Below are positions 51,001-62,620 of a stretch of DNA of 64,000 nt, piece by piece. Position 1 is the stretch's first letter. The number at the start of each line of letters is the position of its first letter. The notes beneath the pieces were generated by a model. It saw nothing but the letters and a program-made list of their open reading frames with translations, was not told where the DNA came from and ran no database searches. Source of the DNA: Dromaius novaehollandiae (lineage: Eukaryota; Chordata; Aves; Casuariiformes; Dromaiidae); the NCBI RefSeq assembly GCF_036370855.1, contig NC_088117.1, positions 3,348,001-3,412,000 on the forward strand. Direction: 5' to 3'. A program made the translations under genes and the position numbers.

Positions 51001-54000
51001 CCTCTTGAAAAGAAGCTCTCCTTACACAGTGGTCTCCTTTCAAGCTTGTTCCAGGAGATTCAATGTTAAAGACTGGAGTCAGCTGAACATTGCTTCCTGC
51101 TGTCCTTTCTGTGGATTCTTCTGGGTTGCTGCTTTTATTTTTGAAGGGTCCCTCAACTCCATGTTATACAGTTTAGGTGCAAGCATTTTTGGTCACTTTG
51201 ACTGTGGCTCAGACCAGGACTTGAACCCATGTCTTTATAAATAGCATGGGAAGATGGAAGAGAGACATATGCAGGAATGGAGACCTACCTAGCAAATATA
51301 AGCAACCGTGCAGTATTGTATTTTGTAGGGACTTTGTCAGGCCAATTAGTCACATAGTGAATGCTGAGGTGAGTCTTGCTCTGTGCATACAGAATGGGCT
51401 CATAGCAAGAGCATCGCAGGTTGCTGTAGCATCTGCCTGGAAGTCAAGGAGAGATCTAAGTCACTTCCAGAGCTATGGTCTTGGCTTTCTCATTTTGCTG
51501 CTGCTTATCTGGCAGAGTGCAGCGCACACCACTGGATCATGGATAACTTGCATTTAGTCATGCCAGCCTAATACCTGTGTATACACGTAGATGGTTCTTT
51601 GCAACTAATCAGAATGCGATTTGGTGTCTCATACTCTTGTTCCTCCTCCTTGCATTCTGACCCCACTTCTGGCTTGGTTTTTGCATGTGCTTTCTCCAAC
51701 TTGTCGTTATACATCAGATGGTACATGCCATCAGGCTGGGAAGTGTATAGCTCTAGATCCTGTCTCTTCTCCTGCTATAGCTGTGTGCCGGACGTGGATG
51801 CCACCTGATTTCTGTGCCTGCAGGAAACTAGTTAGGAGAGGTGCACATCAGCCTCAGCATGCATGGTTTCTTGGGGGGGTGGTGGTGGTGGTGGTGTTTA
51901 ACTCCCTGGCATTTGACACCATCCTCAACCTACAAAAGTAAGTGATGCTGTCCTCATAAGGAGGAGAGCAGCTTCTGTCTAGCAGAGATGAAGGCAGAGA
52001 GCAGCTTCTGTCTGGCCCTGATGGCAGAGGAATATTTGCAGAAATACAGAACTTGGAGATTCCTGTTAGGGGACCTGCTGTGAGCGGCTGCTTCCTGCTT
52101 TTGCAGGCCATGAGGACCCTAAACTGGAAGTACCACCTGGGCCTGGTGAGCTTGGATGTGGAGCTGGCAGATCGCACCCTCTCCCTGTCTGTCTCTCCTG
52201 TGCATGCTGCCATCATCCTGCACTTCCAGACCAAGAGTGAGTGACGTGGCAGAGGCCCAGCATATCACCTGCATTCATGTGCTTCCCGTGGATGGGTGGG
52301 AAAGCCATGTTGCTCAGGTGGCAGTAGGCCTGGAGAGTGCTGGCACGGGGGGCAAGACCCAGTTTATGTTCTTGGATCTATCGCAGAAGTTGACCAGGTC
52401 TCCAGCTTTCCTAGGAGACTGCACCCGGAAGGGCCACAGCTGAGCCCCCAGTCTGCTTTCAGGCAGTCCCTGCATACAACTGCTTGCTCCTGGCAGTGGC
52501 TCACCTGCCTTCCCCATGCTGTTATTAAATCCTGACATGCTGCGGGGAGGGCTGGTGTCCTGTACTCTTCCCTGCTCTGAATGTTTGGGACACTTGTAGA
52601 CCGGGGTATAGGGAAGGACTGCAGCCAAGAGCTGACTGCCGCCTTCCGCGCGGTATCTGTGGTCTCCGCAGGTACGTGGACACTGACTGAGCTGAGTGAA
52701 GTGCTCAAGGTGCCTGTGACGTCGCTAAAGCGTAAGATGACCCTGTGGCTGCAGCAGGGTGTCCTGCGAGAAGAGCCCCAAGGCACGTTCACGGTGATTG
52801 AGGAGGAGCAGAAGGACCAGGTGGAGAAGGTGGTTCTGATAGACAGTGATGAGGAGGGGGACTCTGCCATGGCGTCGCAGGCTGACCAGAAGGAGGAAGA
52901 GCTGCAGGTACTTGTCTGGGTGCTTGTGAAACCAGCAGGCCAGTGCAAATGTCTAGTGGTTTTGGTTTTGGGGAAGGGAGAGTGATTTCAGGCCAGCCTA
53001 TGACTGAGTTTCATCTTTAAAAGTCTGGAAAAATGGTTCGAGGATGAATGTTTAATTAGATTATATTTTTTAATATTAGGAAAGGGAGTTTAATATATTC
53101 AGAAAATGAAGATGGTGGTGCTGTTACCCAGCTGGTTAGGAGGCTAATTTGAAATTCAGAAGAAACCACATTCAAATGCCCTGGTCTGTCTGATTCAGGT
53201 GGTGGATTTGATTTGCATCTGTACACTGCAGTGACTAAGGCCAGCTTGAGAGCTTTTTTGAGGTGGATTTCTCTTGATTAATGATCACTGGAGCAGATAT
53301 TGGAAAACCACCTTCTTTCCAGAAAGGGGTCCAGCTGCTGAGCCAGGCAGCCATTTGGGCATCTCTGAACACTGTTGTTCAATTAAATGAGAAAAAGTCT
53401 GAGACTTGAACTCACACTTGAAAATAGTCATAACTAATTTGGGTTCATCCAAACAGCATTTTTTTTTTTGAGAAACAGACTGCCAAAAAAGCCTGCTCAG
53501 TCCTGATAGCAGGACCTTTGCCCTCTGTGTGTGTGATTCCTAGACATTCCCATTGCTTTTCCTACTCTGGTCTGTCATGTTGTGTGCATGGAGCCAGTGT
53601 GAAACACATAGCTGTTCTACCTGTGTCTGTCCACTGAGGGTCATGCACGTACTGCAGGCCAAATCCTGCTTTCTAGCTGTGTATCGTAATACCTGATGCT
53701 GATCTCAACTACTTCCTGTTTAAAAGCCAAGCTTTCATAGCTGCGAGCAGAACTTATTGCTTACCTCAGGTGAATTATGCCTTTGGGATACAGGATGTTA
53801 AAGCACCCCTCTTCTTTCTCTGTTGAGGATGACTGTGATTTACTGTTGCCTGTGTGCCCCCTTTTGCAGCTGTTTTGGACGTACATCCAAGCAATGCTGA
53901 CCAACCTTGAGAGCCTGTCATTGGAGAGGATTCACAGCATGCTGAAGATGTTTGTGATGACGGGCCCGGTGGTTACAGAAATTGATATACAAGAGCTGCA

Positions 54001-54082
54001 GGGTTTCCTCCAGAAAAAAGTCCGGGACCAGCAACTCATCTACTCCGGAGGTGTCTATCGTCTGCCCAAGAACTGCAGCTAG
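42077..54082 (+). CDS. ANAPC2: ANAPC2, anaphase-promoting complex subunit 2 (complete, 13 exons, 812 aa)
   Basis: Exons: 42077-42163, 43877-44499, 45027-45159, 47250-47424, 47568-47687, 48210-48327, 48412-48593, 48746-48887, 49650-49725, 50314-50517, 52107-52236, 52672-52907 and 53870-54082. They total 2439 nt, and all phases agree. The product is 812 residues (human 822) and matches human APC2 throughout, for example EEWFIEVLQTDLQA, TREDTVRQIVAGLTGD, SSDIISLLVSIYGSKDLFINEY and the C-terminal RLPKNCS. Layout: N-terminal cullin repeats (to about 440), cullin homology domain (about 480-700) and C-terminal winged-helix APC2 domain (mostly exon 13, residues 743-812). Cysteines 211, 214, 221 and 223 form a CxxC...CxC cluster. 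APC2 binds the RING subunit APC11 and together they form the catalytic core that ubiquitinates cyclins and securin (family knowledge). No defect is visible. Confidence 0.97.
42164..43876 (+). other. ANAPC2 intron 1 (1.7 kb)
   Basis: It starts with four tandem GTGA units (42164-42179) at the donor. Next come short ACCCG and CGGTG repeats (about 42227-42276), then a long G-rich minisatellite array, then ordinary intron sequence. Antisense proline-rich ORFs through the array are translation shadows of the repeat. Confidence 0.7.
42464..42960 (+). repeat. 48-bp G-rich minisatellite in ANAPC2 intron 1
   Basis: Units starting 'ctgtggggc' occur at 42464, 42512 and 42560 with an exact 48-bp period. 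The first two are nearly identical. Shorter, more diverged units sharing 'ggctgtgggg' and 'gaggggtccc' continue to about 42960. The array is strand-asymmetric, G-rich on the coding strand. Confidence 0.85.
45680..46062 (-). mobile_element. Possible LINE reverse-transcriptase relic in ANAPC2 intron 3
   Basis: A 126-codon open frame on the minus strand contains MFADDIK, which resembles the catalytic F/YADD box of CR1/L3-type reverse transcriptases. The flanking residues do not clearly follow the family and the reading may be chance. The rest of the intron (to 47249) is AT-rich with poly-T runs and no other feature. Confidence 0.3.
51872..51897 (+). repeat. GGT trinucleotide microsatellite
   Basis: A G-run followed by about six GGT units in ANAPC2 intron 10. 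Confidence 0.8.
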
Positions 54083-56563
54083 ACTCAAATCTCCCTACTT
54101 TCCTCTGTCTGTTCACTTCTCCTGTGCCTGTGTTCAGCTCCTCAGTGCCACCCAGCTCTCTGCATCCTGCTGGGTAATTTTTTTGGCTGTGGGGGGTTGC
54201 TGTGCCCTCTTCCCAAAATGGGCACCCTTTTCCATATGGAGACAGCTCATTAGCAGCCTGGGCCATGCACCCCAAAGATCTTCTGGGACTGGGCCCACTC
54301 TCCGGAGTGCTGTTCTCCCGTACGTGAGTGTCTGGGCCCACTTCACTGGTTAGTTAAAAACAGCAGTCATCTTTTTTCAGATGATTCTAACTCTTTTCTT
54401 TCCTCTCAGGAGAGCACTCTTGGCATCAGCCTTCCCAGGCTGAAAGGGCAGGCAGGAACTTTGCAGTCTGCTGGGCACCATCTCCCTTTCATTGGGCGTC
54501 CGTGTGTAGTCTGCTGCTTACAGCTCTGGAAGGATTTTGGGATGGGGGGGCTGTTGGCTGCAGTTGCTGTCTGTGTCTCCTTGTGTGGCTAAAACAGCTT
54601 GTTGCAGCTGGCTGTGATGAGTGAGACCCTACACAAAAATGAGTGTGCTGTCCATGCTGTCTCCCCGTTGGTTTGTGTAGGCGGAAGGCTCTGGGGTTGG
54701 CTCACCATTGTTCAGGACTCTTGGAAGCCGTGGGATAATTTTATTGTGGGATGAAGAATGCTTTAGATGGGTGAAATGTAGCAGTTCTTCAGGGCAAGCT
54801 GTTTAGTCCTGGGCAATATGAAAGTGGATTATCCAGACGCTGGTAGGATTACTTTACCATGGCATGAATGCGTGTCTGTCTTCAAACACCATGACTGGTG
54901 CTCTCAAATGCACATCATCTTGGTATGTGGCTTCAGGGTTATTTGCATCACTGAGATCACCAAAGCAGTTGGGTGGGATAATCCCTGAGCTGCTTTGTTT
55001 AAACATCATGCCCTTAACCTGGACAGGAGATCAAGCAATGAGTTGCAGAAGGATTGTATTCAGTCTCCGCTTAACTCCCCACCAGCATTCAGGGTTCCTC
55101 AGTTCTGTTTCCAAGTGGGTTTTGCTTATCCCATCAGGAGGAGTGTGCTGGGGGAATCTGGGTCTTCCTCAGATTTTGCTTCCTAAGAAGCAAAGAATGA
55201 TTTTCCATGGCCCAAGAAGTCTTTCCCTCCAGTGCTGAATCTTTTAGCCCAGACTGTAATGAGGCAGCTGGAATTGAGCTACCAAAGGGCCAGATTTAAA
55301 ACACAGGAACAGTCTTTGACCCTGGCTGCATTGTTCGGGATCCAGGTGCATGAGGGACTTGTGGAACATGTAAAACAACCTGCATTTAATATTCAGTCTT
55401 GTTGTCTTAATGCTTAAAGGCCTGGAAATGCCACAATATGGGCTTTCCCTCTTACAGTAGGGAACAAATGCCCCAAATCCTCCTCTCGGACTTTTAGGGC
55501 AGAATAGGGGGGTAAGTTTGGGCAATTTGAGATTAATGTCCGGAGATTTGGAGACTTTATGGGGGCTGTCCTGCCAACCCACTGGCTTTTCTGTAAATAG
55601 GCAAATCCCACTGGGATAATCCCTAGGATGAGCCTGCCCCTCTTTGCTATATGTACCACACCCTGGTTAGAGATGCCTGTGGGGGACAAGGAGAGTTTGT
55701 CCTGTGGTGACCCTCAACCCGAGTGCCCCAGCCAGCAGCTGACGATGTTCTTCGCCATCTTGGACTTGGACTATTCCTGGACCAATGCTTCAGCCACTTG
55801 GCGTGACAGCAGGATGTCCGGGGTCTCTTGCTCTGGGTGAAGCCCAACTTGGTTGATGCCAGCTGTGACAGGGTTGCTCTCTGCTGTCCCACTGACCGTG
55901 CTCAGGTACTTTGGAAAATTGAACAAAATTTGGCTCAACTGATCTTGCTCCACCTGGAATGGTTGAGACTGTTCTTATTCCTGAAGTTGATCATCTGCTT
56001 CCAAGATGTAAAGTAAGTAAACCGTACTTTTGCTCTCAGATGTGCTGTCCCAGGATAGAGAAGCCCTGAGAATCCCTCAACCCTGTAGTGCCACTGAGGG
56101 GTTGTGACAGGTCGTGGCTTGGGCACTGCAGTAGCTGTGACCCACAGTGGTGGAGGGACAGTTGTTGGGACACAGCAACATCCCTGTGTGCACATGGGTG
56201 TGGGGAGGCGATGGTGGTGGTGTGCCTGTGCCGCTGCGAGAGCTTGCGGTGCTGGCAGGTGGGATGGGCAGTGGGCATGGAGAGTGGGTGCCAGGGGCTG
56301 GTGGGGTGCAGGTGGGGGGCTCGGGGCTCACATAAGGCTGTGTTGCGATGTGCCCAAAGGTAGTATTGGCACAAAGTGGTTTTAACCAAGGCTTGTGTCT
56401 CTGCTTTCTGCTTTTGCTCCCAGAGCCGGTCCTTGTGGGTTTTACCTCCTTGGTTCTGGAAGGGGAGGCTTTCCGGCAAGGGAGTCCTCAGGGGGCTTTT
56501 CTGTACTCCCTCAAATGCTGGCTCTGCTCCTCATCCTCTTGGTTAGATACTCATCAACTACTG

Positions 56564-56569
56564 AATAAA
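56564..56569 (+). terminator. AATAAA hexamer, possible distal ANAPC2 polyadenylation signal
   Basis: The only plus-strand canonical hexamer I found within about 2.5 kb of the ANAPC2 stop. The distance is long for this gene, so use is uncertain. Confidence 0.25.
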
Positions 56570-59500
56570 TCAAAGCAGCTCACAAGTGCCTGCGTCCATG
56601 TAAAACCCACATACCTTGGGAGGGGGATTGGGAGGGAGCAAGATGTGCACAGGCCATGTAGGGCCTTGCTGGGTGAGGAAGAGGAGCTGAATTGGATCAC
56701 AGAGGAGGAGGCAGGGCTGACACTGGTCCTTGGCCTGAATGGCCACCACTTTACTGACTGGCTGCCTGGCAGGGACCGCAGCGGTAGGGGATATCTATTT
56801 CCTAGGTACCTGTCAACTGTCTTGCAGTTCCTCATCCTTCATTTTAATTTTTTTCAGGAAACAAAATGGTTTGAGCAAGTGGGAGTGCCTGAAAATGTAA
56901 GCAACCACGGGGCGGTGGGGTTGGTGTCTGCAGCCCCAGGGGACGTGAGTGGGCACGGCATGGCAGTACTCACTACAGCACAGTCCCACTCTATGGTTAA
57001 TGCCTAAATATCTAACATCTTCTGGCCTCGCGGTTGAAACGGAGAGGGGAAATATCTTTTGGATCTTTTGGGATCAAATCAACCACCAGCTTTGCAGCAG
57101 GGCTGGTGGCAGCTGGGGGCTGTCCCCAGCCACCGCCGCCAAAGTAGCAAGAACTGGGAGCCTTGGCTCCTTGTCACACCTGGGAAGGGAGGAGGAAACT
57201 CTCCGGCACGTTAGCTGGTTTAGATGCATGTGGAAAGTTAAAGAAATGGAGGAAATGGGTTCCCTTGCTGGAAGGGCTGGCAGCCCTGCCATCTGGGCTG
57301 GTGCTCTGACCTGGTTCGTGGCTCTCCTGATCCCTCACCCTGCAATTTGGGTATTGCCAGGCTGCCAAGCTGGGCAAACGGAAGCAGGGCTGGTGTATGC
57401 GCGCTGGCTGCGATTTGCTGCGTGGATGTGTCCCAGGAGAGCCCAGAACTGCTGGTTGCGTAGGGAAGGGGGTGCAGAGCCCCCGGCGCGGGCGTTGCAG
57501 GTGGGGGCTGCTTGGATGGGCGACCCGACGGGGAGCGGGACGGGCAGCGGGCTGCCAGCCGCCGGGCCAGCCATGCCTGTGCGAATGGTGCTGCCCCACG
57601 TGTCCCCCGTGACAATAAGGGAGCGAGGTTTGGGACTGAGAGGTGACCAGTTCTGCAGATGAGCCTGGAAAACACCTTTTGCAGCAGGATGGAGCATGCT
57701 TGTGTTTGCCGCCCATGTACCCCAATGCTTGGGAACTCGCTAATCGCGGCGGGAGCGTGTGGGTTGCGGCAGCGCTGCCTTGCACCTTCCCTCCCGCCCC
57801 GTCCTGGGTGGACCTGGCCTGGGGACACGTGTGGGACAGGCTGCCCTCGGAGTCCTGGAAGAGGTGCAAGGGGATGGGAAGAGCTCTGCCCATGTTCCCA
57901 AGCCCCCAGCTCACCTCCCGTGGCACCACTGCTGCCATCCCCCTTGGCCAGGACCCCGCTCCCAGGGCAGGACCTGCCCGGAGGCTGCACACAACCCGTG
58001 TGGCGATCAAAGCGAGCGCTGCCCTACGGATGTGGTGGAGGTCAGATGGGATGGAGGTCAGCACGGCCCTGGCATCTCTCCCACAGCAGCACTGGGCCAG
58101 CACGGGACGGTTGTTGCCTCCTCTCGTGACCTTTATCGGCCGTTCCTCTGCCTCCCTCTCAGGATGGGGCCCGGTGGGTGTGATGAGTTTGTTCCGTTGC
58201 CACAACAGCCTGAGCTGCTCCCCCCGGCCAGGCCTGACTCAGTCCCTCCCCAGACACCACGTTTACTCTGCGGATGGCTTCGCACGCGGGCCTGGCCCCC
58301 ACTCTCAGGGCGCCCGCTCAGCACCCAGGTCCACCCTGCCCGTGAGCGGGGAGCGAGCCCGGCTGAGCCCCCATGCAGCCGCCGGGCTCTGCCTTGTTTC
58401 CAAGCTATCCAGGCAAGGAGCAGAGGGCTTCACCTGCAACACCGCTACCCAAGCCCTGTGTCGAGACGGGGATGCCACCGTTCCCCTCCTGGAGCCCGCC
58501 TGGTCTTGATGGATTAACTGCACCGATGCTGACAGCTATTCACTGTCCCTAGAAAACAAACAAACAAGCAAGCAAACAAAAAAACCCAACCCCCCCCAAC
58601 CACCATCAGTGCTGGAGGCTGCACCTCCTCCCAGGCCTCGCTAGACGCCCTAACGTCTCCCATGCTGCAATTTAAGCAGGTTTCTTCTAGCCTGGCTCCC
58701 ATGACGAAAAATTTGTTCCCACAGGCGCCTGTCTACGGATTTGAAGGCTCTTTGCATCCCTCCCGCCAGGCTTCCCTCCTCCAGGCGACCAGCCCCAGTC
58801 TCTTTGACGTCTCCTTGCAGCGCAGGGTCGGTCCCTGCTGCTTTGCCCTCTCTTCTCCAGTTTGTCCCCGTGGCTGAGCACCCAGCAGGATGGGGGCAAG
58901 ATCGGAGGCTGCGTCCTGGATGATGGCCCCGCTCTGGCTCCAGTGTGGAGCCTGGTCGGTGATGGGATGGAGGCGAGCGCGTCTGTGTGCCGTGAGCTGG
59001 GCTTGGCATCTGGGCACAGCAGCCAGAGGTGACCTTGTGCAGCAGGTCTGGTCCACCCAGATGACATGGAGGGAGTGCAGGACGTGGCGATCTCCAGCCT
59101 TTCCCTGCCCTGTGCTGGCCAGGGCTGGGAACCTGGCTGGTAGCCACTGCGATGCATTGCAAGGTGGTCCTAGGAAAGCCATCGCTACATGCTCTGCGTG
59201 GCTCTGAACAGCAGGAACAGCACCAGCGGGAAGTATCCAACCTGGATGGGGCTGTTCTTCCAGGAGGCCTGAGCAGCTCTGAGTTCAGAGCCGGCCCTGG
59301 AAAATGGCATGTTTCCCGCGGAGCAGCAGGATGCCCTGACGCTCGCCTGGGGCCACCAACGGTGAGGGAGAAACTCCAGCAAGCGCAAGACAAAAGTCAG
59401 GCATCGCTTGTGGGAAGGTCCGCGTGCGGGATGGGATGATCTTTCGGCAGCCCGGGAAAGAGGGCTACAGCCAGGCGCTCCTCGGGCCAGCGATGGGCCA

Positions 59501-62199
59501 GGTGCTGCCCGGGGCAGCCGTGAGCCAGCAAGCCTAGTAGGAAGCATGGGTGGTCGGTGATTTCCCTTTCAACCTCCAGATGAGCTGAAAAAGAAGAGAT
59601 GAGAACTTTTTTTGCCCTGTGAATAAGGCCGCAGCTACGCTTGCCCGGGAGCTGGTTGCAATAGCGTTCGTGCCGGTCCAGCTGCAGGAGTCACATCCTG
59701 CGTACGGGTTTGGTGGGGGCTCCCTTTTGCGCTGTTGCCCCGTTTGGGGTCCGTCCTTCTCAGAGCAGATGGTTCCCCACGAAGGCTGAGGAGCATCTCG
59801 AAACCAGCTGCCCGGCTCACGTGGCAGCACACGGGTTTCTTTGGCCCAGCCGTGGTCGAGCGGTGAGTGCTCCCGCCGCAGGGCCGCCCTTCCCCGCACG
59901 CCCAGCCTCTCCGCGGAGGCGGCCAGAAAGGGCTCTTCTGCCTGCCGGAGGTCCCGGGGAGCTCTGAGTCAGCCGCTGGTGAGTCTTAGCGTGGTAATCT
60001 CAAAGCATTACAATAGGAAAACTTGCATAGTGTAATTAGTCCTACAGTTTTTAGGGCATGTAAAAGTCTTAAAATTAATTGGAACAAGCCGGAAACAAAG
60101 CAGTTCAAACAGAAGTGAGAAAGCTGGAAAAAGGCCTCTCAGCGCTTGTCTGCAAGAGCAGGCATAAAAAACAGCGTAAAAAGCTGCGTTTCAGAGCCAC
60201 ACAACGCTGCAGGTACGTTACTTCTGCAAATAGCTTCCCCTTTTAGGAGAATAAGTTGTATAGCTGGAAAACGCATTTAAAATTCTTCTCTTTACTCCTT
60301 AGGCATTTAGAAATGGCTTTAGCTTCGCTGTAGTGTTTGCAGACATCCTTGTTGCTACAAGAGAGGTTATTTCTGTGAATGCTCATTTATGCATGGAAGT
60401 GCTAGGATTGTTTTTATGTGACCACTGCTTACAAAATAAGTTACAACCGGGACATTGATGATGTGTCATTGCCTGAGTAATGTTCTTGCCAGCCAGGGGA
60501 GGAATTGCTGAGGATGCTTGCCGCTTTCCCTGTTTGAAGTCACAGACTCCGCAAAACTTTTTTTTCCAGTGTAAAAAGCAGTTTTATCCCCAAAGCCTTT
60601 CGGGCGCAGCGAGACGTGTCGCCGGCCTCGTCGTCGGAGCAAACGGGCATCTTTCTGCGCTGCAGACGAAGGGTCGGGCAGAGCCCCTGGCACTGAAGCG
60701 CCTTTGGCGTGTTGGTGGTGAGCTGGTTCCCACCAGCGACGCGGGGTGGGGAGAAGCTGCCAAAAACAAGGAATTTTTTTTTCTTTATTATTTGAGATAT
60801 TGATATGCCAGCTGGGGGGGGGGGGTCGAATTTGCACTCGAGAGCCTTGACTCATTCGGGCAAGCTGGAGCTATTGCTTCTCTTCGCGAAGAGCAGGTCA
60901 CTTCATTTACCTTGGGCTATTTTTAAACTGTTTAGATGGTCCCCGTTAAACCAAACAGGATGTATTTTCCCGAAAAAAAGGGCGTTCCTTTGCCCGCGTA
61001 TAAACTGTTTGGGTTATTTAGGATGTGTTAAAGCAGGAGTGCTTACAAAGGTTGGAAATGGTTGCGAATAGCTGTGGCAAAAGCGGGCAGAGCGTGGCCC
61101 AAGAGCCGAACCCCGTCGCTGGGCTGGGGGGCCGGCAGCGGGACGGGGACCGCGGGAAAAGCTTCATTTCCCTGCGGTTTGCCCCACTCGCGCTGGTGCC
61201 GTTCGGTGAGACAAGGGCAGAGAGTTGGGTTGCGATTTTGTGGGCCTGTAGAGAGTTGCTAATCCAAATCTTTTTTGGTCTGCTCTGTGGTTTTACACCA
61301 AACTTGCCCGAATTGGTGTCTTGCTAGAGTGCAAGGTTGTTTAGGGCAGGAAAGACGAGGGCTGGCGCTGCAAAAGGACCTTGTGAAAGTGGGAGACCAG
61401 GCACTGAAGTGGCAGAAGAAATTCGGTGTAGATAAATGTAAAACAGTTCCTGTGGAAGTGGTGGTGGTGGGGGACCAGCCCTGCTGAAGCTGCTGTAATG
61501 GCACATCTGGCTTGGGGTGTCCCTCAGCTGACAGAGATATTCTCCATATATGAATATATTCCTGCCCTTTTTATTCTTCCCCTTATGGCTACTGTGGGAG
61601 ACAGGACTTGGGACCAGCCGGCTCCTTGGTGGGAGCCACTGTAGCTGCTCGTGTGTTCCCGTTTCCCGCATCCGAGCGGTATTTCCCGTTCTCAACTTTC
61701 TGTTTTAGGACAATCCTGTCTGCTGCCGGACAGCCCGGCTGCTCCCGGGGCGTGTGAGCCAGGGTTTTTTCATCCACGGGGCAGATTTCTCTTGACCTCA
61801 GAGACTCCTGTGCCTGGTTTAGCTGCCTGTAACTTTTTTTTGACGGATTTCCCCCTTTTCGCGGAGTTCCTCTTCCCGAGGCGCCGCTGCTGCCGGCGGT
61901 TCCCGTGGTGCCGCCTGGGAGCCGGACGGTGGCTGCGGCTACTTCCCAAACCTGGGTCTCAGCACTTAAAAAGCTGACGTGCCCCAAAGTGGAGGAAAAC
62001 GTGGAATTGGCCCAGGGTGTAAAAGCCTGTGGCCGGTAGCTTGGTGCTGGCAGCTGCCCTGTTTGGGAGCCGCTTGCCGCCGGGACCAAAACCGAATCTC
62101 CCCAAAGGTGCTTGGGGGTCACTGTCTCCCTTTCCCTCTGCACCTCCCACCTCCCCTCACCCCCAAATTTCCCTTTTTCTCCTGTGTTTTTTGCAATCC

Positions 62200-62620
62200 C
62201 TCCCTTCCTCGCGTTCGCCCTCCCAGGGCTGAGCCCGGAGCGGTGGCAGCCGGGATAGGGAGGAAGCGCCTGGGAAAGGCAGCACCGGGAGCCCCCGAAA
62301 AGCGGAGCTTGAGGCTGGTTCTGTGGGGTCCGCACGAAGGCCGGGGATGGCCGGTGGGGCCGGAGCCGGCCTGGCCCTGCGCGACGGCCCTGTTTGTGCA
62401 GCATTTGCATTCCCGGCCGGCCCAGCCCTGCAGGAAGGGCCGGGGCCCCGCAGCAGCCGCCTTATCGCGGCTCCGGGCGCGCAGGCCCCCGGCAGGCACC
62501 GCTTCCTCTGCGCCGCGGCTGGGAGCGGAGCGCGGCCGGGCGGACGTGGCCCACCAGCCGCAGGAGGCCAGGGCCGGGGTTGGCAGCCCCCACGGATGCC
62601 CCGAGGTGAGTCAGGGATGG
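62200..62620 (+). promoter_or_regulatory. Orphan CpG island with a good splice donor at its right edge
   Basis: About 400 bp of CpG-dense sequence contains an octamer-like ATTTGCAT near 62403. It ends at CCCCGAG followed by GTGAGT (donor at 62606). This is the layout of a non-coding first exon on the plus strand. No downstream exon can be identified within the remaining 1.4 kb. Confidence 0.3.

Noticed and set aside
55740-56020. Open frames on both strands considered as an endogenous retrovirus fragment
   Set aside because: No gag, pol, LTR or primer-binding feature could be recognised.
56560-56720. Block around 'ccatgtagggccttgctggg', thought to be an old DNA transposon or other repeat
   Set aside because: The resemblance to widespread vertebrate repeats is short and from memory only; not enough to call.
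57174-58205. 343-codon minus-strand ORF
   Set aside because: Overlaps 237- to 288-codon plus-strand frames in GC-rich DNA; no homology, no membrane segments or domains.
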